A stretch of DNA of 64,000 nucleotides from Vogesella sp. LIG4 (GTDB lineage: Bacteria; Pseudomonadota; Gammaproteobacteria; Burkholderiales; Chromobacteriaceae): assembly GCF_900090205.1 (NCBI RefSeq), contig NZ_LT607802.1, forward strand, positions 34,622 through 98,621, in the 5' to 3' direction. This document shows positions 56,866 to 64,000 of the stretch, piece by piece. The notes under the pieces are model-generated. The model was not told where the DNA came from. It saw nothing but the letters and a program-made list of their open reading frames with translations, and made no database searches. The position numbers and the translations under genes were made by a program. Position 1 is the stretch's first letter, and every line of letters begins with the position of its first letter.

Positions 56866-57255
56866 ATGGTCAGCCGCGTAGACATCACCCCCGCCGCAGC
56901 GGAAATGGTGCAGAAACTTACCGCCCGCCATGGCCCGCTGATGTTCCACCAGTCCGGCGGCTGCTGCGACGGCAGTGCGCCAATGTGCTACCCGCAGGGT
57001 GAATTCCACCTTGGCGAGCAGGACGTGCTGCTGGGCGAAATCGCCGGCGCACCGTTCTACATGAGCGCCTTCCAGTTCGAGTACTTCCGCCACACCCACC
57101 TCACCATCGACCTGGTGGCCGGCCGTGGTGCGAGTTTTTCGGTAGAGGCGCCGGAAGGCATGCGTTTTCTCACTCGCTCGCGGCTGTTCAGCGACGAGGA
57201 GCTGGCCGAACTGGCCAAGGATTCACCCACCACATCGCAAGGAAGCACATCATGA
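56866..57255 (+). CDS. DUF779 domain protein
   Basis: 129 residues. MFHQSGGCCDGSAPMCYPQGEF is the DUF779 core with a CC pair, typically encoded next to aldehyde dehydrogenases as here. Possibly a small redox or metal protein; function unproven. Its stop overlaps the pedF start by 4 nt. Confidence 0.88.
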   Translation: MVSRVDITPAAAEMVQKLTARHGPLMFHQSGGCCDGSAPMCYPQGEFHLGEQDVLLGEIAGAPFYMSAFQFEYFRHTHLTIDLVAGRGASFSVEAPEGMRFLTRSRLFSDEELAELAKDSPTTSQGSTS

Positions 57256-57686
57256 AAGCCGTTACCCTCCGTCTGTTGACCCTGTCGCTGCTGGCTGGCG
57301 CAGGCAGCCTGGGCCTGTCCGGCCTGGCTGGCGCCCATGGCGACGTTATTCCGCAACCGGTGGATACCGGCAACCTGAAAAAACTCGGCCCGGAATGGCT
57401 GGACAGCAACCCCTACCGCGGCAACCCGGAAGCCATCCATATCGGCCATTCCGCCTTCGCGCAGAACTGTGCCCGCTGCCACGGCATCGACGCCATCTCC
57501 GGCGGCATCGCCCCGGACCTGCGCCAGCTGCCGGCCGGCGAGGAAGGCGATGCCATCTTCCAGGGCCGCATCCGCCATGGCTCCATCCGCAACGGCGTGA
57601 CCTATATGCCGCCGTTCGAGAACTTCCTGTCGCAGGAAGCGGCCTGGGCTATCCGTTCCTGGCTCGATACCGTGCACCAGGAGTAA
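57252..57686 (+). CDS. pedF: cytochrome c550 PedF
   Basis: 144 residues, exported. Haem motif CARCHGID (Cys73, Cys76, His77), with DTGNLKKLGPEWLDSNPYRGN before it as in PedF. It probably carries electrons in quinoprotein alcohol oxidation. With the cytochrome at 43198 the island has two soluble c-type acceptors. Confidence 0.9.
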   Translation: MKAVTLRLLTLSLLAGAGSLGLSGLAGAHGDVIPQPVDTGNLKKLGPEWLDSNPYRGNPEAIHIGHSAFAQNCARCHGIDAISGGIAPDLRQLPAGEEGDAIFQGRIRHGSIRNGVTYMPPFENFLSQEAAWAIRSWLDTVHQE

Positions 57687-57690
57687 ACCC

Positions 57691-58518
57691 ATGCGCCGCC
57701 GTCAGCTGCTGGCCGCCCTGTTGCTGGCCCCCCTGCTCGCCCTGCCGGCCGCGCGTGCGGCCAGCCTGGACGACATCCGCGCCACCGGCACGCTGAAGGT
57801 GGCGGTGTATCGCGACTTTCCGCCGTTCTCCTTCGTGCAGGGCGGCGAGCTGGTGGGCATCGATGTCGAGCTGGCGCGCGCCATCGGCAAGAAGCTGGCG
57901 CTGCCGGTGAGCTTCATGACCATCACCCCGGCCGATGACGTGGACGGCGATCTGCGCAACGCAGTGTGGAAAGGCCACTACCTGGGCGGTGGCACCGCCG
58001 ACCTGATGCTGCACGTGCCGTTCGACCCGGAGCTGGCGCGCCGCAACGACAACGCCGTGCTGTTCGGCGCCTACTACCGTGAACAGCTGGCCTGGGCCGG
58101 CAACAAGCTGCCCGCTTCGGTGCAGCAGATCGACACCCAGCGCGTGGCGCTGGAAAACGACAGCCTGGGCGACTTGTACCTGTCCGCACTGCAGGGCGGC
58201 CGGCTGCGCGGCCAACTACAGCACTACCCCGACACGAGCACCGCCTGCCGTGCGGTGGCCGATGGCCGCGCCGAAATCGCCTTCGGCACCCGCAGCGAGC
58301 TGGAATGGGGGCTGTATGGCAGCCAGGTGCAGCTGGGCCAGCCGCAGCTGCCCGGCGTCATCAAGCCCAGCTGGGAAATCGGCATGGCTACCAAGGAGAG
58401 CCTGCATGATCTGGCCTGGGCGGTGGGCGATGCCCTGACCGAACTGCGTAGCAGCGGCGAACTGGCGGCGATCTTCCAGCACTACCACGCCAGCTACCGG
58501 CCGGCGGACGAGCACTAG
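57691..58518 (+). CDS. quinoprotein-associated periplasmic binding protein
   Basis: 275 residues with signal peptide (cleavage after ARA near 23). LKVAVYRDFPPFSFVQGGELVGIDVELARAIGKKL is a family 3 binding fold. It sits 4 nt after pedF and just before the SoxYZ-like gene, the position of the MoxJ/PedB-type proteins that accompany methanol and ethanol quinoproteins. A maturation role is inferred from that analogy. Confidence 0.85.
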   Translation: MRRRQLLAALLLAPLLALPAARAASLDDIRATGTLKVAVYRDFPPFSFVQGGELVGIDVELARAIGKKLALPVSFMTITPADDVDGDLRNAVWKGHYLGGGTADLMLHVPFDPELARRNDNAVLFGAYYREQLAWAGNKLPASVQQIDTQRVALENDSLGDLYLSALQGGRLRGQLQHYPDTSTACRAVADGRAEIAFGTRSELEWGLYGSQVQLGQPQLPGVIKPSWEIGMATKESLHDLAWAVGDALTELRSSGELAAIFQHYHASYRPADEH

Positions 58519-58520
58519 CC

Positions 58521-59294
58521 ATGCTGCGCCTGCTGCCAGCCCTGCTCTGCCTGCTGCCCGCCTGCGTGCTGGCCGCCAGCCAGGCAGCCAATCAGCACAA
58601 TGACCCGCTGCACTCGGTGATGTGGGACGTGATGCAGCACACCGTCTTGCAGGACCAGCCGACGGTGTTCGACAGCCGCGTGGTAGTGAGCCTGCCGCGG
58701 CAGGTGGAAGACGGCCAGCGCGTGCCGGTCAGCGTGGATGCCAGCGCGCTGGGGCAGGTGGAGGAGCTGCTGCTGTTCGCCGATTACAACCCGCTGCCGC
58801 TGGCGCTGCGTTTTCGCATTGGCAGCCTGCGGCCAACCCTGGCGGTGGCCATGCGCGTCAACCAGGCCACGCCGGTACGCGCCGCGGCCCGCACCGCCGA
58901 CGGGGTATGGCATGTCGGCGGGCAGCTGGTGGATGCGCCCGGTGGCGGCTGCGCACTGCCCACCCCCACCCGCAACAGTACCGACTGGGCCACGCTGCAA
59001 GGCCGGCTGTACGGCAAGCTGTGGCCACAGGATGGCCGGCTGCGCGCGCGGCTGCGCATCATGCACCCGATGGATACCGGCCTGGTGGGCAACACGCCGC
59101 GCTTCCACCTGAACACCCTGCAACTGGCCGATGGCAACGGTGCGCCGCTGGCCAGCCTGACACTTGAGCCGCCGCTGGCGGAAAGCCCGCTGTTCACCTT
59201 CGAGCTGCCGGCCGATACCCCCGGCCCGCTGCGCATCAACGCCGGCGACAGCGACGGCAACCGCTACCAGGCACTGCTGCGGAGCCTGCCATGA
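58521..59294 (+). CDS. quinoprotein dehydrogenase-associated SoxYZ-like carrier protein
   Basis: 257 residues, exported. A SoxY-like domain ends in the swinging-arm-like GGGCALPTPT (Cys144), followed by a SoxZ-like domain (LRIMHPMDTGLVGNTPRFHLNTLQL). In Sox systems SoxY carries sulfur on a C-terminal cysteine; here the two parts are fused and linked to PQQ enzymes. What is carried is unknown. Overlaps the next gene by 4 nt. Confidence 0.88.
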   Translation: MLRLLPALLCLLPACVLAASQAANQHNDPLHSVMWDVMQHTVLQDQPTVFDSRVVVSLPRQVEDGQRVPVSVDASALGQVEELLLFADYNPLPLALRFRIGSLRPTLAVAMRVNQATPVRAAARTADGVWHVGGQLVDAPGGGCALPTPTRNSTDWATLQGRLYGKLWPQDGRLRARLRIMHPMDTGLVGNTPRFHLNTLQLADGNGAPLASLTLEPPLAESPLFTFELPADTPGPLRINAGDSDGNRYQALLRSLP

Positions 59295-60226
59295 TGCGCT
59301 GCGGCCAACGTTTATCCTTGCTACTGGCCCTGCTGGCGGCCAGTGCCCACGGCCAGGACTACCCGATCCAGCCACAGCAGATTGCACCGGACAGCTGGGC
59401 GGTAATTGCCGACACCGGCTACTTCACCCCGGCCAACGGCGGTTTTCTGGTCAACAGCGCCTTCATTGCCAGCGGCGACGGCGTGGTGGTGATAGGCAGC
59501 GGCCCGTCGCGCGCCTTTGGCGAGCAGTACCGCCGCGTGATCCAGGGCACCGCCGGGCAGCCGGTGCGCGAGCTGATCATTACCCACAAGCACCCGGATC
59601 ATTTCCTCGGCAACCAGGCGTTTGCCGATGTGCCCGTCCTGGCCGAAGCCGGCACCAGCGCCATGCTGCGCACCGAGGCCGATGGCCTGGCGGAAAACCT
59701 GTACCGGCTGGTAGGCGATCGCATGCAGGGCACCGAGCCGCGCCTGCCCGACACCCTGCTGCAGCCGGGGCCGCACCCGGTGGGCAGCCACCAGCTGGAA
59801 TTCATCGCCGTGCCCGGCCATACCCAGCACGACATCGCGGTGTTCGACCACAGCACCGGCGTGCTGTACGCCATCGACCAGGTATTCAACGGCCGCACCC
59901 CCACCCTGCCCAATGCCGACATCGCCAGCTGGCTGCAGTCGCTGGACCGGCTGGAGGCGCTGCCCTTCAAGCTGCTGGTGCCCGGCCACGGCCCGGTGGC
60001 GCGCGATGCCGGCCCGATCCGCGCCACCCGCCGCTACCTGCAATGGCTGGACACCACGCTGCGTGATGCGGCCAACCATGGGCTCACCAGCAACGAAGTC
60101 ATGGCGCTGCCGCTGCCGGCCGAGTTCGCCAGCTGGGCCGAGGCGCGCGACGAATGGCGCCGCAGCGTGGGCTTTCTGTATGGCCGCTACGAACAGGCGG
60201 CGCTTGCCGCACTGGATGGTTCTTGA
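59291..60226 (+). CDS. quinoprotein relay system metallo-beta-lactamase-fold hydrolase
   Basis: 311 residues with signal peptide. Zinc ligands His99, His101, Asp103, His104 (ITHKHPDHF), then PGHTQHD, YAIDQVFNG and VPGHGPV complete the site. SoxH-like member of the metallo-beta-lactamase fold, translationally coupled to the SoxYZ-like carrier, suggesting it acts on a group bound to that carrier. Last gene of the exaC-side operon. Confidence 0.9.
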   Translation: MMRCGQRLSLLLALLAASAHGQDYPIQPQQIAPDSWAVIADTGYFTPANGGFLVNSAFIASGDGVVVIGSGPSRAFGEQYRRVIQGTAGQPVRELIITHKHPDHFLGNQAFADVPVLAEAGTSAMLRTEADGLAENLYRLVGDRMQGTEPRLPDTLLQPGPHPVGSHQLEFIAVPGHTQHDIAVFDHSTGVLYAIDQVFNGRTPTLPNADIASWLQSLDRLEALPFKLLVPGHGPVARDAGPIRATRRYLQWLDTTLRDAANHGLTSNEVMALPLPAEFASWAEARDEWRRSVGFLYGRYEQAALAALDGS

Positions 60227-60538
60227 TAGCCGCCAACAAAACTCGCAGAGCACCTGGGCCACGGCGCGCCGGCTGACAGTGCAAGTAGTACGGCCAGGAG
60301 GCGCACCGCAAAATCAGGGGTTTTGTCAGTGGCGCATGACCCGCGCCATCCTCCTCCCCGGGCATTACCGTTCGGGTTTCCACCTGCCATGCCGGCAGGT
60401 GTTTTTTTATGCAAAAAGCGTATTTGCATCAACCACTTGAAAAGCCCCCACCCCTCCCTTCAGTACAATAGAGAAAGCGCCAATGCCCTCCTAGAGTAAT
60501 CACTATCAATAATCCGTCGTCAGACTCAGGAGCACATC
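60227..60538. other. 312-bp intergenic region before the adhesin gene
   Basis: Contains a terminator at 60381-60408 and, before it, GGAGGCGC (about 60297) able to pair with GCGCCATCCTCC (about 60344), enclosing CAAAA/TTTTG. After the terminator, TTGAAA (60437) and TACAAT (60464-60469) are 21 nt apart, too wide for a plain sigma70 promoter, so an activator may be needed. AGGAG at 60528-60532 serves the adhesin. No c-di-GMP riboswitch core is seen. Confidence 0.5.
60381..60408 (+). terminator. rho-independent terminator
   Basis: CACCTGCC (60381-60388) pairs with GGCAGGTG (60394-60401), followed by seven T. Confidence 0.8.
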
Positions 60539-63500
60539 ATGGCTGCCAGCACCACACCGAACATTGCCCAGGGCAAAGTCGTCGCAGTTACCGGCAAGAT
60601 CATCGCTGTCATGCCCGATGGCAGCCAGCACGTGGTCCAGCTTGGCGAAGTAATCGCCACCGGCGTGCGCCTGATCATCCCGGCCGATGCCACCATCGAA
60701 CTGCAGGCCGGTAACGGTGAGATTCTGCATATCGCCGAACCGCGCGATCTGACCATTACCGATGATGTGTTCGGCGTTCATACCGCCGGTGCTGGCACAA
60801 CAGGCACCGATGCCACCGACGCGGCCCTGGCACCTCTGCAGCCGGAAGCCCAGCAAGTACTGGCCTCTCTGCAAAACGGCCTTGACCCGCTGTCCCAGCT
60901 GGAAGCCGCCGCCGCCGGTCTGGGCGGGGGCGCAGGGGGTGAGGCCGACAGCGGCATCACCTACGTGATCCTGGGCCGCGTGGCAGAAAGCATCACCCCG
61001 GCATCCTTCGAACTGGGCATTACTTCATCCGGCTTTACCGGCACCTCGCTGCCGGTCAGCACACCGCACGACAACCCGCCGAGCATTACCGTAACGGAGC
61101 CGACCAACGACGGCCCGGATGCCCATGCGCAAGACGGCCTGGTTTACGAAGCCGGCCTGAACACCCAGACCAGCCAAGGCACCCATGCCGGTGACGGCTC
61201 GGCCATGGCTACCGGCACCTTCACCCTCAGCGACCCCGACGGCCTGGGCGACATCGCCAAAGTCACCATCAATGGCCACGACATTCCCCTCGGCCAGCTT
61301 GTCGGCACGGTTCTGGGCACCCCGCTGGGCCAGTTCACCATTACCGGTTTCAATACCACGACCGGCGTGGCAACGTATGTTTACACCCTGAATTCGCCGT
61401 CCAATGCCGACGGCCCGCACGGCACCACCAGTGAGAACTTCACGCTGACGGTGACCGACAGCGCCGGTAACACCTCCGGCCCGGCACAGATCGTGGTCAC
61501 CATCGTGGATGATGCACCGCAGATCCATGCGACCAACGGTGAAACGCCGATTATGCTGGTTGACGAAAGCGCCCTGCCAGGCGGCAACGCCTCGCCCGGC
61601 GACTCGACCACCGACCATGCGAATTTTTCCGGTGCCTTCAGCAGCCAATACGGTGCCGATGGCGCAGGCCACATCGACTACGCCCTGTCGGTCACCTCCG
61701 GCAGCGACAGCGGCCTGATCGATACCGCCACCAACCAGCACGTGCTGCTCTCCGTGAACAGCAGTGGTGTGATTGAAGGCCGCACGGCTGGCAGCGGGGA
61801 TCTGGTATTCACCGTGCAGGTAGACAGCAGCAGCGGCGAAGTCACCCTTCAGGAATTCCGCGCGGTAGAACACCCGAACGCCAGCGACCCGAATGATTCT
61901 GTTTCGCTCTCCTCCGGCCTGGTAGCGCTCAATGCCACCATCACCGATGCCGATGGCTCGCAGGCAAGCGCCAGCATGGATCTCGGCACTTCGCTTTACT
62001 TCCGCGATGATGGCCCGGTAATCGAGATCAATCGGGAGGCATTTGCTGCCCTCAACGTGGACGAAACCGCGCTGCCCACCGGCAACCCGGACCTCACCCC
62101 GTCCTACGGCACCTCGGATACCGAAAGCTTCTCCGGCCTGTTCACCTCGCACTACGGTGCCGACGGCGCCGGCAGCCTGGTCTACAGCCTGAATGTGACT
62201 GCCGGCCCGAGCGGCCTGGTGGATACCGCCACGCATGAAGATGTGATCCTGAGTGTCAACGGCAGTGGCGTGGTGGAAGGCCGCACCGCTGGCGGCGACC
62301 TGGTATTCACCGTAGCGGTCGATGGCAGCGGCAATGTCACCCTCGACCTGCTGCGCGCCGTTACCCACAGCGATACCAGCAACCCGAATGATGTCACTTC
62401 GCTGGCCAACAATCTGGTGACCCTCACCGCCACCATCACCGATGCCGATGGCGATCACAGCGCCGCCACCGCCAGCATCGGCTCGTCGCTGCACTTCTAC
62501 GACGACGGCCCGACCGTGAGCCTGAACCAGGATGCCTCTGCATCCCTCAACGTGGACGAAACCGCGCTGCCCACCGGCAACCCGGACCTCACCCCGTCCT
62601 ATGGCACCTCGGATACCGAAAGCTTCTCCGGCCTGTTCACCTCGCACTACGGCGCCGACGGCGCCGGCAGCCTGGTCTACAGCCTGAATGTGACTGCCGG
62701 CCCGAGTGGGCTGGTGGATACCGCCACGCATGAAGATGTGATCCTGAGCGTCAACGGCAGTGGCGTGGTGGAAGGCCGCACCGCTGGCGGCGACCTGGTG
62801 TTCACCGTGGCGGTCGATGGCAGCGGCAATGTCACCCTCGACCTGCTGCGCGCCGTCACCCACAGCGATACCAGCAACCCGAATGACGTCACTTCGCTGG
62901 CCAACAATCTGGTGACCCTCACCGCCACCATCACCGATGCCGATGGCGACCACAGTGCCGCCACCGCCAGCATCGGCTCGTCGCTGCACTTCTACGACGA
63001 TGGCCCGACCGTGAGCCTGAACCAGGATGCCTCCGCATCCCTCAACGTGGACGAAACCGCGCTGCCCACCGGCAACCCGGACCTCACCCCGTCCTACGGC
63101 ACCTCGGATACCGAAAGCTTCTCCGGCCTGTTCACCCCGCACTACGGTGCCGACGGCGCCGGCAGCCTGGTCTACAGCCTGGGCGTGGTCGCCGGCCCGA
63201 GCGGGCTGGTGGATACCGCTACTGGTCAGAACGTGATCCTGAGTGTCAACGGTAGTGGCGTGGTGGAAGGCCGTGCTACCGGCGGTGCCCTGGTGTTCAC
63301 CGTGGCGGTCGATGGCAGCGGCAATGTCACCCTCGACCTGCTGCGCGCCGTTACCCACAGCGATACCAGCAACCCGAATGATGTGACTTCGCTGGCCAAC
63401 AATCTGGTGACCCTTACCGCCACCATCACCGACAAGGATGGCGACCATAACAGCGCCACCGCCAGCATCGGCTCGTCGCTGCACTTCTACGACGATGGCC

Positions 63501-64000
63501 CGACGGTAGACCTGACCCATGCTTCGGTCGCCCTCAACGTGGACGAAACCGCGCTGCCCACCGGCAACCCGGACCTCACCCCGTCCTACGGCACCTCGGA
63601 TACCGAAAGCTTCTCCGGCCTGTTCACCTCGCACTACGGTGCCGACGGCGCTGGCAGCCTGGTCTACAGCCTGAATGTGACTGCCGGCCCGAGCGGCCTG
63701 GTGGATACCGCCACGCATGAAGATGTGATCCTGAGCGTCAACGGCAGTGGCGTGGTGGAAGGCCGCACCGCTGGCGGCGACCTGGTGTTCACCGTGGCGG
63801 TCGATGGCAGCGGCAATGTCACCCTCGACCTGCTGCGCGCCGTTACCCACAGCGATACCAGCAACCCGAATGACGTGACTTCGCTGGCCAACAATCTGGT
63901 GACCCTTACCGCCACCATCACCGATGCCGATGGCGACCACAGCGCCGCCACCGCCAGCATCGGCTCGTCGCTGCACTTCTACGACGATGGCCCGACCGTG
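60539..64000 (+). CDS. giant LapA-type repeat adhesin, 5' part only
   Basis: Open for 1154 codons to the window edge without a stop. Residues 1-163 form a retention module: GKVVAVTGKIIAVMPDGSQHVVQLGEVI, then a putative LapG cleavage site in EAAAAGLGGG (Ala-Ala-Gly at 125-127), ending SITPASFELGI. This module plugs type I secreted adhesins in the outer-membrane pore until LapG cuts it. Residues 170-330 are a VCBS/cadherin-like domain. From Val341 five units (341, 507, 672, 837, 1001) of about 165 residues begin VDETALPTGNPDL and end HFYDDGPTV, of T1SS-143/DUF5801 type. A C-terminal RTX secretion signal should lie beyond the window. Confidence 0.92.
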   Translation, partial: MAASTTPNIAQGKVVAVTGKIIAVMPDGSQHVVQLGEVIATGVRLIIPADATIELQAGNGEILHIAEPRDLTITDDVFGVHTAGAGTTGTDATDAALAPLQPEAQQVLASLQNGLDPLSQLEAAAAGLGGGAGGEADSGITYVILGRVAESITPASFELGITSSGFTGTSLPVSTPHDNPPSITVTEPTNDGPDAHAQDGLVYEAGLNTQTSQGTHAGDGSAMATGTFTLSDPDGLGDIAKVTINGHDIPLGQLVGTVLGTPLGQFTITGFNTTTGVATYVYTLNSPSNADGPHGTTSENFTLTVTDSAGNTSGPAQIVVTIVDDAPQIHATNGETPIMLVDESALPGGNASPGDSTTDHANFSGAFSSQYGADGAGHIDYALSVTSGSDSGLIDTATNQHVLLSVNSSGVIEGRTAGSGDLVFTVQVDSSSGEVTLQEFRAVEHPNASDPNDSVSLSSGLVALNATITDADGSQASASMDLGTSLYFRDDGPVIEINREAFAALNVDETALPTGNPDLTPSYGTSDTESFSGLFTSHYGADGAGSLVYSLNVTAGPSGLVDTATHEDVILSVNGSGVVEGRTAGGDLVFTVAVDGSGNVTLDLLRAVTHSDTSNPNDVTSLANNLVTLTATITDADGDHSAATASIGSSLHFYDDGPTVSLNQDASASLNVDETALPTGNPDLTPSYGTSDTESFSGLFTSHYGADGAGSLVYSLNVTAGPSGLVDTATHEDVILSVNGSGVVEGRTAGGDLVFTVAVDGSGNVTLDLLRAVTHSDTSNPNDVTSLANNLVTLTATITDADGDHSAATASIGSSLHFYDDGPTVSLNQDASASLNVDETALPTGNPDLTPSYGTSDTESFSGLFTPHYGADGAGSLVYSLGVVAGPSGLVDTATGQNVILSVNGSGVVEGRATGGALVFTVAVDGSGNVTLDLLRAVTHSDTSNPNDVTSLANNLVTLTATITDKDGDHNSATASIGSSLHFYDDGPTVDLTHASVALNVDETALPTGNPDLTPSYGTSDTESFSGLFTSHYGADGAGSLVYSLNVTAGPSGLVDTATHEDVILSVNGSGVVEGRTAGGDLVFTVAVDGSGNVTLDLLRAVTHSDTSNPNDVTSLANNLVTLTATITDADGDHSAATASIGSSLHFYDDGPTV
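62051..64000 (+). repeat. near-identical 495-bp tandem repeats in the adhesin gene
   Basis: CTCAACGTGGACGAAACC recurs at 62051, 62546, 63041 and 63533, spacings 495, 495 and 492 bp. Whole units differ at few bases, many synonymous, whereas the first unit (from about 61559) is diverged. This suggests recent amplification or gene conversion. The last unit runs into the window edge. Confidence 0.93.

Noticed and set aside
61025..63976. 983-codon open frame antisense to the adhesin repeats
   Set aside because: It is a by-product of GC-rich repeats; its translation is repetitive and mirrors the sense repeats, with no start signal or family match. The sense frame has the retention module and repeat domains.
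62051..64000. CRISPR or satellite-type array
   Set aside because: The repeat unit is 495 bp, in frame and coding for a 165-residue adhesin domain.

Overview
The window reads as chromosome of a GC-rich betaproteobacterium, most likely Neisseriales/Chromobacteriaceae (Vogesella, Aquitalea or Chromobacterium-like). The evidence is an earP-efp pair with Arg32 in EF-P, a class II ribonucleotide reductase, metG beside apbC, strong C/G bias at third codon positions, and a dense dispersed 10-mer repeat of the kind Neisseriaceae use as DNA uptake sequences. Genus is inference.

Layout. 1-2.1 kb: CadR-type MerR regulator with its operator (the divergent target lies off the left edge) and two secreted proteins of unknown role. 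2.1-9.2 kb: ilvD, lgt, a lipoprotein, a candidate small RNA, a 47-bp transposon-end palindrome, and a PhnCDE-like ABC importer with a double-length permease. 9.2-16.4 kb: metG, an MdfA-like exporter, apbC, murI, metY. 16.5-29 kb: GGDEF/EAL protein, CorC/HlyC-type protein, RidA and MFS genes divergent from a LysR regulator, a cysteine-synthase-like enzyme, a solute-binding protein, and nrdJ. 29-42.4 kb: DUF748 protein, a GlnA/PuuA-like ligase with a small ORF in front, a ParB-like secreted protein, earP-efp, a Mn2+ (yybP-ykoY) riboswitch with its GDT1-family exporter, an unusual chemoreceptor, a methyltransferase, and TPM/LemA.

42.4-60.2 kb is one functional island for periplasmic alcohol oxidation. 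It encodes a LuxR-type response regulator, cytochrome c, a PQQ alcohol dehydrogenase whose active site carries the extra Asp of lanthanide-dependent enzymes, a PQQ-associated ABC system with beta-propeller and CXXXCW protein, a FIST protein with NahK/ErcS'-like hybrid kinase, ExaC-type aldehyde dehydrogenase, DUF779, cytochrome c550 PedF, and the quinoprotein-associated binding-protein/SoxYZ-like/metallohydrolase trio. Twin palindromes in the divergent promoter region are a likely binding site for the regulator. PQQ biosynthesis genes are not in the window. From 60.5 kb to the right edge runs the start of a giant LapA-type repeat adhesin.

The strongest unexplained signal is the 10-mer GTTGGCCGCA. 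I counted 51 exact copies by eye, on both strands, in genes and intergenic, three times as tight inverted pairs. I estimate well under one copy by chance. It behaves like a DNA uptake sequence dialect I do not recall being described.
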